From NCBI GenBank assembly GCA_003116995.1, contig BDSL01000020.1, positions 930,001-994,000 on the forward strand: 64,000 nt of DNA, written 5' to 3'. Within the stretch, counting starts at the first letter, position 1, and each line of letters starts with the position of its first letter. Source of the stretch: Yamagishiella unicocca (Eukaryota > Chlorophyta > Chlorophyceae > Chlamydomonadales > Volvocaceae). Position numbers and translations under genes: made by a program. This document shows, one piece after another, positions 39,201 through 49,559 of the stretch. A model generated the notes under the pieces. The model did not search any database. It was given only the letters and a program-made list of their open reading frames with translations, and was not told the origin of the DNA.

Positions 39201-40794
39201 TCCTCCATCAACCTTTGCGCGGCCCCCTCCCCGGGTCTTCTTCCCCCTCCCCGCAACAAACCACAACAACGATACACCGTGCCGCAGCCCGGTGCGGCGC
39301 GGCACGACAGCGGCTGGTCTGCCCCGGTCTCACTAACCTGTGGCACTCCAACCCACCCCACCCCACCGCCACCAACGGTTTCTTCTGGCATCCAGGGGTC
39401 TTCCTCGAAACCCCACCCCGCCCCACTGCCACCCCACACTACCACCGCCACCACCACCACCCTTACCCCCGGCCCCCCTCAAGCCCTCCTCCCCCCTCCC
39501 CCCCCCCATTCCGCAGCCGGCTGCACCTGTACGACGCGCTGATGAGTCAGCTGCTGCCGGCCGCCATCCCCGCCGTCACCTCGCTGCGGCTGGACTGGAA
39601 CCAGACCGACACGGCGCTGCTCTTGTCGTACATGGCGCATTGGGGCGCGGGGCTGAGCCGCCTGGTGTGGTCCAACTGCGACGCGATGGCGGACGCGGGG
39701 CTGGCGGCGCTGGCGGGGGCGCTGCCGCGGCTGGAGGAGGTGGGCTGGGAGCTGGGGTTGGGGGGCTGGGGCTTGGAGGCTGGGAGCTGGGGGCTGGGAG
39801 CTGGGGGCTGGGGGTGGGAGCTGGGGGTGGGAGCTGGGGGTGGGAGCTGGGGGTGGGAGCTGGGGCTGGGGGTGGGGCTGGGGTGGGAGCTGGGGGTGGG
39901 AGCTGGGGCTGGGGGTGGGGCTGGGGGGCTGGGGTCGGGGGTGGGGTCATCGGTGCGAGCACGTGTTTCGTGGCTCTTCCCGCGAAGGCGGGGAGGAGGT
40001 GGGGCGTGGGAACTGACGTAAGGGGGGGGGGGCGAGGAGGCCACAAAGGGAAGAGGGGCGTTGCGCTTCCCAATCCTGTTCCGTACAGCCTCCTCCCTCC
40101 TTTCGCTCTGGATCTACCGTGGGCTCAGCGACCACGGATCCGCCCTTCCTCCGTTGTCCTTACCTTTCCCTCAACCCACCCGCCCCTCAACCCCAGCTGG
40201 AGCTGGTTCGCTGCTTGGGCGTCACCAACGGCGGCCTGGCGGCCCTCACCGCCCTCACCGGCCTCTCGGCCCTCACTGTGATGGGAGCTCCACAGGTACG
40301 GCACGGTACTGCATGGTACGGCACAGTACGGTACAGCATTGGTATGGCACGGCACGGTACGGCACCCTGCACGGCGGGGTCGCAGCGGCAGCGCCCACCG
40401 TAGGCCGCGCCATCACAGCACAACCTCTCCCCGTCCGCCTCTGCTCCTCTGCCTCTCCCGCCCTCAATAACACTCCTCGCCCATGCTCGGCCCTTTGCTA
40501 CCATTGCCGCATCCCCTTCCCCTACCGCGCCCCTCCCACGCCCCTCCCACGCCCCTCGCCCCCGCCCCCGCCCCAAGTCCCTCCCACACCCATTCCACTC
40601 CCCTCCCACGCCCTTCGCCCCCCCCCCGGCCTCCGCAGCTGACCCACGAGGGTTTCGACCCCTTGGTTTCGGAGCTGCGCGGTCTGGCCCGCCTGACGCT
40701 GCGGGACATGCCCGGGCTGTCGGCGGCGGAGTGCGCGGCGCTGGAGGACCGGGGCCGCCGCAGCGGAGGGATCGCGGTGGAGCTGCAGACCTAG
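33226..40794 (+). CDS. Large F-box/leucine-rich-repeat protein
   Basis: Nine exons, 33226-36720, 37109-37201, 37492-37626, 38173-38292, 38426-38527, 38843-38988, 39517-39739, 40197-40295 and 40639-40794, encode 1522 residues with all phases closing. An F-box lies near residues 25-62 (LPQDIISVILDRLPRRCLPD then VRLVCHKLAEAI). About 1050 residues of low complexity follow (poly-Ala, poly-Gln, nine PQPEV repeats, seven LNPGANG repeats, Gly/Asp-rich), all in exon 1. The C-terminal exons carry irregular LRRs (LASLTRLTRLVIEDL, LTGLRSLSFL, LPHLHALNLSNF, LTALTGLSALTVMGA, LRGLARLTLRDM), with most introns placed between repeats. F-box/LRR proteins select substrates for SCF ubiquitin ligases; the F-box would bind Skp1 and the LRRs the target. 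The substrate is unknown. Confidence 0.92.
34195..34330 (+). repeat. 15-bp coding repeat (CCGCAGCCGGAAGTT)n
   Basis: About nine copies encoding Pro-Gln-Pro-Glu-Val/Ile within the F-box gene exon 1; the last copies are diverged. Confidence 0.95.
35498..35617 (+). repeat. 21-bp coding repeat (LNPGANG)n
   Basis: Six to seven copies of a 21-bp unit encoding Leu/Val-Asn-Pro-Gly-Ala-Asn-Gly in the F-box gene. Unit-to-unit changes are mainly at third positions (GGC/GGT, CTC) or swap Leu with Val. Confidence 0.95.
39740..39945 (+). repeat. G-rich repeat (GGGAGCTGGGGGT)n in F-box gene intron 7
   Basis: Dense array of GGGAGCTGGGG and GGGGTGGGAGCTG units directly after the exon 7 donor (39740). G-runs every few bases could fold as quadruplexes in the nascent RNA. 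Confidence 0.9.
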
Positions 40795-40830
40795 CTGCAG
40801 ACCTAGCTGCAGACCTGGCTGCATACCTAG
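40783..40830 (+). repeat. 12-bp repeat containing the stop codon (CTGCAGACCTAG)n
   Basis: The F-box gene's TAG (40792-40794) lies in the first unit; the next copies supply further in-frame TAG triplets, giving back-up stops. Confidence 0.9.
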
Positions 40831-40842
40831 CTACTGCAGCCC

Positions 40843-40847
40843 TGTAA
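40843..40847 (+). terminator. TGTAA poly(A) signal of the F-box/LRR gene
   Basis: TGTAA about 50 nt after the stop at 40794. Confidence 0.6.
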
Positions 40848-40899
40848 TAGATGCAGCCTCAGATGCTGCCCTATGGCTCCAGCCCTAGCTGTAGCCCTA

Positions 40900-41160
40900 G
40901 CTGAAGGTAGCGTGGAATCCCGTGTGGACCGATTAGGGAGGAAGTTCCGAGGAACCCCGTGTGGACCGACAAGGGAGGAGGGGCTTCGAGGAAGACCCGT
41001 GGATGCCAGAAAAACCCGTTTAGAACAGACGTCTTGTGATGCATGCTGGAGAACTGGGTTGGGGATGCGAAAGCCGAAGGTCGTAAGTTGACCTTCGGCG
41101 GCTAAGCTAAATCGGCTACGGCGAGACGACAGGAAGCGAGGACTCCGCGCTACGCAAGGA
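40900..41160 (+). repeat. Dispersed repeat copy with 10-bp hairpin
   Basis: Long copy of the dispersed family, downstream of the F-box gene. It opens with two tandem CCCGTGTGGACCGA units, contains AGAACAGACGTCTTG and GATGCATGCTGGAGAAC, and a perfect hairpin with arms 41073-41082 and 41090-41099 (GCCGAAGGTC / GACCTTCGGC, 7-nt loop). It ends near CGACAGGAAGCGAGGAC. Closest relative in the window: 22475-22690. Confidence 0.88.
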
Positions 41161-43128
41161 GGGGCTGGGGTGGGACGGAACGGGGTGCGGGCGCGGCAAT
41201 CCTCGTGCGCCTGGTTTGGTCATTCCCTCCCGTGTCTTTATGGCCCCCCCCCGGGGGGATGTCTGTTGTCATCGTCATTAGTAACACTGTCATCGGGCAT
41301 CACCGTCACTCTGCAACCACCGCCACCACCACCGCCACCACCATAGCATTAACACATGATCAGGATTTGGAAAACCCTCACGTGTAGCTTCTTAGCACCA
41401 AGAACGATGAGTTGGACGGCGGGCGTTGTGGGCGGCTGCTGAAGGTCTGTGACGGCTCGGCCGCCACAAGCGCCCCGTGCTGTTGGTTGCTGGCTGCAGA
41501 GCGTTGTGCCGGCTGCAGTGGGTTGCAATTGCGGTTGATGTATACGACTTGTACATACATGCGGGACGCGGGGGGGTGCGTGTGTGCTGCGGCGTGAGGT
41601 GCGGCTTGGGTCGTTGGTCTGTGGGGAGGCCGAGACCGAGGCCGAGGCCGAGGGTATGACACCTTTGCAGACTGCAGCGGAAGGGCGCCACCGCAATCCT
41701 CCGGGACTCCCGGACCGGGAGGGCGGGCAGCGCGCTTTCCCGCACAGGGCGCATTGTGGAGTGGGGCCTGTGGGGTCGGTTTGCTTGGCTGTGTGTCTTG
41801 GCCGGTGGGCTGCCGCCGGATGATGCCTGGGCGAGTGGGGTCCCCTCCCCCACCGATGTCCGCCGACCATGCGCCCACTATCCTGTCTTTTTCGTGTCCA
41901 CGGTTTTCACGCCAACCCCCCGCCGATGCCCCCCATGATGAGGGGCGCACGGAGGTGGCGCCGCTCGAGGTCCCGGAGGACGCGGAAGGGCTCCCTTGCG
42001 GGCTGGGTTACTTGCGTGGCTGCACACGGGCCGTGTCCCCCTGGGTTGTTGTTATACGGAGGATGCGCCCCCTGTGTCAGGTGTCAGTCCGCGAGGAGAG
42101 GCTGCGGTAGGTGTTAGTTGATGTCCTCGGAAGGCGTACTAGGCACGCCATGCTGCCGCAAAGAAACTGGCGCAAATAATCCCATCCCTGGAGTACTCCT
42201 TTGTCGCCATGATGCTGTTTGCTGCTTGCTGTCCCTGCCGACTGGTACGGGGAGCCCTCGGGGTGTCCCCGATTGGACGAGCTGCAGTTTTTCTTGTGTG
42301 TTGTCGTACAGCACGCCCCAAGCAAGCCGGCGGCGGCACGCACCCGGGTGCTGTTGGGCCCAAGCCAGCTCCACGGTGGGTCGGTATTCGCTGTAGGGCT
42401 CCATTCAGCGCCACACGTATGATTTCACACAGTAACACTATTCCTGTAAAGTGACCTGCAGAGGCACCTGAGATAGTAGCGGCGCGGGACGCGGGAAGTA
42501 AATAAACTCGAGTGGATTAGAGCCTATAAGACCTGCGACTGTGGCGGCTGCGGCTTGTCCCCCGTATAGCAACGATGCGCCTGGAACAATAGGACCGCAG
42601 CGGCAAGTGCTATGTGGCACTACTTTCTGACGTCAACGAGGTTGACCAGGGTTGACGGGCCAGCGCAGGCTGGGCTCCGCGGACCTCGGCAGAGTTGCGT
42701 CCGGTGCGGCAGTTGTTGTGGCAGTTGTCACGGCGACCGAGGCAAACTCCGATCAACTCGATGCACGGGGAGCGCCCAGACGATTCATCGAGCGAAACAT
42801 TTCTTTCACCGCCTCGCAACCTGACCGCTGCTCCCTGCCGTCAGCGCACGCCTCCTCCTCGCGCCCTGCACCCTTAAACGTTGTCGTCGCGCTTTTCACC
42901 GAGGTGGAGGCAGGTGCGACCAGGCGCTACTTTGCTTGTTAATAATAATTGTGTACAGTTATCTGCGGTCGCAAGCCTTGCCCATCTACCGCCTCGCGTA
43001 TTTGCTTGCGGCAACCGTTCGCCGATTTGGGCTTCAATATGCTCTCATGATAGTGCTCACCAATCAAGTCACGAAATTTAAATCAAGCTTGTTTTCGGTT
43101 TCGCAGGTGCTCTTGACGACGCGAAACT
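41161..43128. other. Intergenic; no gene recognised
   Basis: Between two plus-strand genes. Holds a CCACCGCCA triplet-rich stretch (41315-41345) and a copy of the short dispersed element (41870-41925). Minus-strand frame 41378-41950 is Pro/Arg-rich and unconvincing. The BTB gene promoter and any 5' UTR intron (an acceptor-like TTCGCAG ends at 43106) fall in the last few hundred bases. Confidence 0.4.
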
Positions 43129-44952
43129 ATGTTGCGATGCGAGCTGCCCCTGCCGTCGCGCGCCACGGGCCTAGTGGTGCGTCGCCCGCGGGGCCTCGGC
43201 GCGAGACACGAGGCCCTTCCCCCCGAAGCCCTAGACGAGACCCTCCTTTTCTTCCACGACCGGATCCACCGACTGGAGGGCGGCTTCGGAGCTCAGCCGT
43301 TCAAACTAGGCGTGTCGCTCCGGATGACAGCCCTGGCCAACCGGGGGACGCACCGAATCTGTGACAGCACGCCCTGCGCGCTGTACGAGCCCTTCACCCA
43401 AAGCGTGCTCTTCGTGGAAGGGTACGCGATCATGAGCCTGGACGCGAGCAACGTGGTTTCGGTGCTGGCGGGGAGCAACACGGAGTGCGACTGGGCAGAT
43501 GGCGACGGTGCGGCAGCGCGCTTCCGCTACATTCGGGCCATGGCGACTGACGGCCGCGGCACGGTCTTCGTGGCGGAGAGCCAGAGCATCCGCAAGCTGA
43601 CACTAGCGGCCGTCCGGGCCGCTGGCGGCGACGATGTCGGCGGAGGCGGCGAAGGCGGCAGCAGCAGCAGGAGCAGCAGCTGGAGCGGCAGCAGCTGGGC
43701 GCGGGCGCCTGACGGCAGGGACAACATCGCCGCCGCGGAGGACGTCGCCACCGCCGCCGCCGCCGCCGCTGTCGGTGCGATGTTCCGCTGTACGGACGTG
43801 GCTACAGTCCCGGACTCGGCGCCGCCGAGGGACCGATGGTACAGCATGGTGTACGACGTCAGCACCGAGGTGCTGCTGGCGGCCACCGACACGGCGGTGT
43901 TCCGGGTCCTCCTGCCAGTACCGCCGGCGTCAGCAGGGGGCGGTGACGCTGGCGGCGGTGGTGACGGTAACGGCCGTGGGATCAGGAGCAGCAGCGCCAG
44001 CTTGGAGCTGCTGGCTGGCGATGCCAACCTGCGCGGTAACGTCTGCGGCCACGGGACCGCCGCCCGCTTCTACTCCATCACCAGCATGATGGCCTCCGGT
44101 GATGGCAGCGTCTACGTTGCGGACGCCACCGCCGTGCGTGAGTTCGATCCGCGCAGTCGGCAAGTCACCGCGCTCCTGCCGGAGGGCAGCATCAGAGACG
44201 AGGCGCCCTGCATGGCGGTCCTGCCGCAGGGTTGCCTGGCGCTGTGCGGTGCATCCACCCCACCGCACGCACTGGTTCTCCTGGGGCTGGGCTTCCGCCC
44301 CGCCATCCAACCCTCCCCGACCCTGTCACCGCTGCTGTCGCTGCTGCTCCGCGGCGGCGGTGCCGCCTCCTCCTCCACCGGCGGTGGCATCAAGCGGCCG
44401 GCGCAGCTTCACCACGAGCTGCTGCAGCACCCCACCAGCGGCGACCAGGCGACCGTGACCGTCAGGGTGGGAGACATGCAACTCGTGGCCCATCGTGCGG
44501 TCCTGGCAGACCGGTCCGATTACTTCCGGCAGCTGCTCGACGGCGGCTTCGCGGAGGCGCTTCGCGGCACGGGCGAAGTGGAGCTGCCGGAAGCCGAGCC
44601 CGACGCCTTCGGAGCGCTGCTGTGCTACATGTACAGCGGCGCGCTCGTGGTTCCGGAGCCCCTGCTGCGCCCCGCCGCGGAGCTGGCGGGGCGGCTGCTG
44701 ATGCCGGCCGCCTGCGGGGAGTTGCAGCGGCGGCTGCTGGCGGCCGCGACGCCGGATAGCGTGGTGGCTGGCCTGCTGTGGGCGGAGCAGCACAACCTGG
44801 GGGAGCTGGTGGAGGGGCTGGCGGCGTATTTTGTGGAGAACCGCAGGCTGGTGGCGGCGGCACCGCCGGCGGCGGCGGCGCTGGAGCAGCTGGCGGAGGG
44901 CAGCCCGGCGTTGGCGGCCAAGCTGCTGCTGGCGGTGTCGTCGTTTCGGTAG
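43129..44952 (+). CDS. NHL-repeat/BTB-POZ protein
   Basis: Single uninterrupted exon of 607 residues from ATG 43129 to TAG 44950. The N-terminal two thirds hold beta-propeller-type repeats: VVSVLAGSNTECDWADGDG with RFRYIRAMATDGRGTVFVAE and SIRKLTL (about 105-160), and LELLAGDANLRG with ARFYSITSMM, GSVYVADATAVREFD (about 285-345). A BTB/POZ domain follows at about 440-545 (VRVGDMQLVAHRAVLADRSD, YFRQLLDGGF, DAFGALLCYMYSG), then a BACK-like helical tail (AEQHNLGELVEGLAAYFVEN). BTB proteins dimerise and can act as Cullin-3 substrate adaptors; the propeller would be the target-binding part. This propeller-plus-BTB order is common in volvocine algae. The start is the first ATG of the frame. Confidence 0.9.
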   Translation: MLRCELPLPSRATGLVVRRPRGLGARHEALPPEALDETLLFFHDRIHRLEGGFGAQPFKLGVSLRMTALANRGTHRICDSTPCALYEPFTQSVLFVEGYAIMSLDASNVVSVLAGSNTECDWADGDGAAARFRYIRAMATDGRGTVFVAESQSIRKLTLAAVRAAGGDDVGGGGEGGSSSRSSSWSGSSWARAPDGRDNIAAAEDVATAAAAAAVGAMFRCTDVATVPDSAPPRDRWYSMVYDVSTEVLLAATDTAVFRVLLPVPPASAGGGDAGGGGDGNGRGIRSSSASLELLAGDANLRGNVCGHGTAARFYSITSMMASGDGSVYVADATAVREFDPRSRQVTALLPEGSIRDEAPCMAVLPQGCLALCGASTPPHALVLLGLGFRPAIQPSPTLSPLLSLLLRGGGAASSSTGGGIKRPAQLHHELLQHPTSGDQATVTVRVGDMQLVAHRAVLADRSDYFRQLLDGGFAEALRGTGEVELPEAEPDAFGALLCYMYSGALVVPEPLLRPAAELAGRLLMPAACGELQRRLLAAATPDSVVAGLLWAEQHNLGELVEGLAAYFVENRRLVAAAPPAAAALEQLAEGSPALAAKLLLAVSSFR

Positions 44953-46639
44953 CGGCGTCGCCGCTGGCGTGGGAAGGGAAGGGTAGGGGCGTGGGAAGGG
45001 AAGGGCAGGGGCGTGGGAAGGGAAGGGTAGGGGCGTGGAAGGAGAGCAGGGCTGGTGGTTGTCTCGTCGGCTGCTGCGGGGCACGCACTCGCGTGGGGGG
45101 TGTTCGGTGCGGCGTACATCGTGGCGCCAGGGAGGGGAGCGAGGGGGACGAGGAACGAAACGTCGTGGCACCGGCGGTGCCTGCCTTTCCCCTTGGGCCT
45201 TTGCAGTGGGGCCGCTTGCTATCCCAAGCAGGCTCGTTCCTTTAGTTCTGACCCTGGCGGGTCGAGTATTGGTTGCTTCATGCCCCACACGTGGTTAGGT
45301 TGGGATCTACCTGCCAGCTCAGTCGAGGGGCCCAAACCTGCTAAAACCTGTTGGGCGGATTCGGGGACGTTATTTAGCACTTGCCAGCTGCCGGCTGCGC
45401 GCACTCGCTGAGGATGAGGGGCTGCTGCTGCCGGTGCGGTCCGAAATGCTGCTGCTGCCGGTGCGGTCCGGAATGCCGCGCTACACGTCCGGTGACCATG
45501 CATGCAAGCAAGGTGCCGTTTCTTGCTAATGCGCAAACGCGCAGACCGAGGCGCCGTTACATACACAGCACTGGAGGATACCATGGCAAGACACCCTGCC
45601 CCACTGTCGATTCATTGTTGTTGTTGTAACGGTTACAGTGGGTTACGTAATAAGTGTTACGTGGCGGAGGCGGGCAGCAGTTAGTTGGGAGGTGGTCCTT
45701 GCACCTACCTGTCACGCCTCTGGACACGGCAAACCACCAAAATTCCCGATACGCACAAGGACCCCCAGCGACAACAAATAGCGGCACTGACCGTCCAGGG
45801 AGGATTTGCTCGAATGGGCCCCCATCAGTAGTACACCAATTGCAGCCCAAGCAGCCCCTCAGCCTGAGAAGCCAGCAGAGCGCCTCGACAAGCCGAGCGA
45901 GGGAAACCCCCCTACCCGCAAAAAAGGATGCCGAGGTCCCACTGCAGCCCAACCATTCCGGGCAAGCCCCAACGCAGCAAAACCCCGCAGAAGGGCCCAA
46001 AACTCCACCACAACACGGCGGATGGCACGATCCTGGAGATCACTCCCCGGAACAACAGGAGGGCCACCAGCCCCCGCCCTCTTCAAGGCCGCAGCTTCGA
46101 AGTGTTCCCTAACGGGCGAAATGCATTTCAGCAGGGCGCCCTCCCGGGCACCTTGTCATCGCTATCCATGAATCCAAAATGATTCCAAACTGAATCCAAA
46201 ATGAACCCAAAATGAACCCAAATGAACCCATTATGAACCCATTATGAGTTCAAAATATTAGCACCCGAAGCGCCGCCTTATTGTGCTACCGCTGTGTGTC
46301 TCAGATGCGGTGCGGCGTGGACGCAATCCCAGTGGTGCAACCAATCGGTATCCGGTGCGGATACTCTGCGGCAGCGGCGGCCCACTCAACGCTGAACTTT
46401 GAAACTCTATCGCCGGTTGCAAGCGACGACAAGGGCGCACACGAGCCCCCTCGAGCTACGATACGTGGAACGCTCAGCGGAACCACTGCTGGCGCTCATA
46501 GCTCTCCTCCCGCGGCCGCACGAAGCTGCACCTTTCCTCCCCCCTTCGGCCACACAGCCCGGCCGACGTCGGTCACATGCCACAGCCCACTTGAGCGCCC
46601 ACACAATGTACGACGTATGATGTACGGCATGCGCTCACG
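44953..46639. other. Convergent intergenic region
   Basis: Holds a GGGAAGGGAAGGGTAGGGGC-type array (44970-45040), a duplicated GCTGCTGCCGGTGCGGTCCG unit (45422-45475), the quasi-palindrome above and a run of AAATGAACCC repeats (46165-46250). A plus-strand frame at 45654-46112, Pro/Gln-rich, could be a transposon remnant but carries no diagnostic motif. Confidence 0.5.
45621..45639. terminator. Bidirectional TGTAA quasi-palindrome between convergent genes
   Basis: TTGTTGTAACGGTTACAGT contains TGTAA on the plus strand (45625-45629, for the BTB gene, 670 nt after its stop) and on the minus strand (45633-45637, for the gene ending at 46640). The identical 19-mer is at 26879-26897. Confidence 0.55.
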
Positions 46640-49535
46640 CTAAGATAGCGGCGGCGGCGTGAAAACCTCCCGCGACACGTCCACCAGTTCCCCGGTCGCC
46701 CGGTCGTACCGCACCACCACCCGCTGCAGGCCGGTCCCCGCTGCCCCGCTGCAGCCGCCGGGGGGGTGGCGCAGCAGGCCGCCGAACTCAAACACGTACA
46801 TGCTGCCGCCGTTGTTACTGTCGCCGCTGCTGCTGCTGCTGCTGCTGTCGCTGCTGCTGCCGGGGACCGAGGGCTGCTGGGCGCCCTCCCTCTCCGGCGC
46901 TGCGATTGAGGCGGGAGCCCGCACGTACATTGCGTCGGGCATCCGCAGCAGCAGCTCCCCCGTCGGACCTACCGGCCGGTGACTGCGGCGCAGCAAGCGC
47001 GGGGGGGGGGGAGTTACAATACAAGAACCGGTAACGCGACTGGGGAATGTAGCGGGTGCATAGCCTTCAGACACCTGGACGCGCGACGCAGCAAGCGCGG
47101 GGGGGGGGTTAGAGAAGGTGACAGTCAGGGATGCTGTCGCGTCGAGGAAGGCCGCGTAAGTCCCATGACGCGAGTGCTGACAGCGCAACACGCTACTTGC
47201 AGGGAGGCTTGATGAACGAGGTATTCTCCATCACCAGAAGGGGCATCAGCACTGCCATCACGTGCCGCCGCCACCTCCACCTCCACCTCCACTACCTCCA
47301 GCAACCCGGCGCTCCACCGCCTCCCGCCGCACCTGCCGCCCTGGTACTCCCACTCCACCGGCTCCTGCAACGAGTCGTCCAGCAGCAGCTGCTTGGAGGC
47401 GGAGTCGTGACGCAGGCGAGCCACGCGGCGCCCCACCGACCCGCGGGTCACCCAGGCGGCCGGGTCGTCCCCCAGCGGCGCCCGGGTCTCCTGGATGGAG
47501 CCGCGGCAGGCGGCAAGGACGTTGAGGCTGGTGGGATCCGCCGTACAGTCGTACTCCTGGATCAGGACCACCCTTGACAGCTTGCCGGTAACGCCGTCGT
47601 ATACGAGGGGCAGGCTCCAGCGGCATTCCCCATCCTGCTCGGGGTTGTGGAGGGGCGCCGAGCAGTGCAGCGGCTTGATGTATGCGTGGTGTATCGGCAG
47701 CGCTCAGCTTCACCAATTGCAAAAGTGGCAGTAGAAGCACGGCAGCAGCGGAAACAGAAGCAGCAGCGGAAACAGTAGCAGCAGCGGAAACAGAAGCAGC
47801 AGCGGCGGAGGCCGCGGCAACGCACTGTGAGGAACAGCTCCATGCCCCACACGTCCGGGGTGATCGGCGAGGGGCTCTTGCCCGCAGCCTCCATCGCCGC
47901 CGCCAGTGCGGCCCTGACGCCGGTGCAGTCGGCGCCCGGCGTCATCGCCACCTCGGGCAGCCAGAAGCGGCCAAAGTTGGCGTAGCAGCAGCTGTCAAGA
48001 ACCACAAGGGACCCGTTGGCGCTGCTGACCGGCTCCTGAGCGGCGTCAGCAGCGGCAACAGCAGCAACAGTGTCAGCAGCGGCATCAGTCAGCGGCATCA
48101 GCAGCGGCATCAGCAGCAGCAACAGCAGCGGCATCAGCAGCGGCAACCGCCAACAGCATCAGCAGCGGCATCGTCAGCAGCAACAGCCAACAGTATCAGC
48201 ATCAGCAACAGCCAACAGCATCAGCAGCGGCATCATCATCAGCAACAGCAGCAACAGCATCACGAGCCGGGGCCTCAACTGGGTAGCCTGTGTTTTCGTT
48301 GTCCGGGTTTCTGTGTCGCCAAAAAAGGTCCAGCAGCCCCCTTACAGCCTCGTGCTGCTGGCTTGTATAAGCCCAGTTGGAAAGACACACGTACAAATAC
48401 ACATACACATACACCCCGCTCCTTCCCCTCCATCCATCACCCGGGGGACGACGGTGCCCCTCCCTGCTGCCTTCCTCCTCCCCTGCACCCAACCCACCTC
48501 CTGAGACTCCGGTGCGAGCATCTTTCCCTGGTACACGTAGTCCCTCTGAGGGTCAGTCGGACACCAGCAGGGGGCACGGGCGGGGCAGGTGGGTAGCGCT
48601 GGAAGGTGGCGGTAGGGGCTGACGGTGGTGGGCGGGGTAGGGAAGGGGATCGAGGCGGGTAGTTGCCGCAGCCCCGGCTCCTGATGGGGCTGGGCTACTC
48701 ATCCGTACTTATCCGTACTCATTCCCACTCATCCGTACTCATCCGTACTGTCAATCTGGTATCGGACGGGGCAACTGACCCCTCCTCGCGGGCCCCCCCT
48801 ACACTCACACTCACACTCACTCACACACTCACTCACACACTCACACTCACTCACCTGGTGCGGCCCCCTCCACCTGTAATCTGTGGCTGCTCGCGCCCCA
48901 GTGCAGCACCCGGCCGCCTCCCTCCCGGCGCGCCCCCCACTCTCCCCACCTGATGCAACATCCTCACCCCACCACACTCCCCCTCTTGCGTCTGCTTACG
49001 TGAAAGACACGTGTCAGTGCCTCCCCTCCCCTCCCCTCCCCCATCCCCACCTGGTGCAGGCCGTCCGACTCCCTGGCAGCGCTCCCGAAGCGGCCCAGGG
49101 TGTACACGTTGGTCTGGTCCAGGACGGTGCGGCTGCTGTCTGCGAGGGGGGAGCTGCGCAGTGGGGTTTGGTGGTGGTGGTGGTGGTGGTGGTGGTGGTG
49201 GTGGTGGTGGTGGTGGTGGTGGTGGTGGTGGTGGTGGTGGTGGTGATGGTACGCCAACGGCTGGGAGGCCACCAGGGTGGGCCGGGGGTATGTCCCAAAT
49301 GGCTGTCGCTCCAGAGGATTGCAACCAACAACCAACAACCAACAACCAGTGCCCCTGATTTCTGATGCTTGCCTCGCCACCCACCCCGCCACCGCCACCC
49401 ACCCACACCCCCGCCACCCGCCCACACCCCCGCCACCCACCCCGCCACCGCCACGTGCGTATCGCCTCCTGCGTTTCATGTGTGGCCGGGTCGTGGACGT
49501 TGGTGCGCCAGAGGCCGATGTATCCGCGCCAGGTG
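46640..49535 (-). CDS. Unrecognised multi-exon protein, possibly lipocalin-like (5' end missing)
   Basis: Supported exons in transcript order: about 49463-49535 (WRGYIGLWRTN), 49051-49139 (TVLDQTNVYTLGRFG), 48498-48545 (YVYQGKMLAPESQE), 47826-48035 (LVVLDSCCYANFGRFWLPEV), 47197-47673 (CRWSLPLVYDG, VVLIQEYDC, EPVEWEYQGG) and 46640-47074 (YVFEFGGLLRHPP, VVVRYDRATGELVDVSREVF), TAG at 46640. Phases are consistent from 48545 to the stop; the two upstream exons are placed by content only. Alternating strands, an early WxGxW-like strand and a DQTNxY strand recall DUF3598/CpcS-type lipocalin barrels, but this is a guess. The last exon has a choice of acceptor (47075 or 46984) created by a duplicated C-rich segment, and poly-Ser/Asn insertion. 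A start exon must lie between 49.6 and 50.3 kb. Confidence 0.55.
48800..48856 (+). repeat. (ACTCACACTC)n repeat
   Basis: Imperfect CACACTCACTCA array in an intron of the minus-strand gene, next to TCCGTACTCA repeats at 48703-48750. Confidence 0.9.
49170..49245 (+). repeat. (GGT)n microsatellite
   Basis: About 25 GGT units in an intron of the minus-strand gene. On the transcribed strand it is (ACC)n directly upstream of the acceptor at 49140, as a polypyrimidine-like tract. Confidence 0.95.
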
Positions 49536-49559
49536 CTGGCGGGTGCAGGCGGATGGGTT

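Noticed and set aside
45654..46171. Transposon-encoded protein
   Set aside because: Pro/Gln-rich frames but no polymerase, integrase or zinc-knuckle motif; left as unassigned intergenic sequence.
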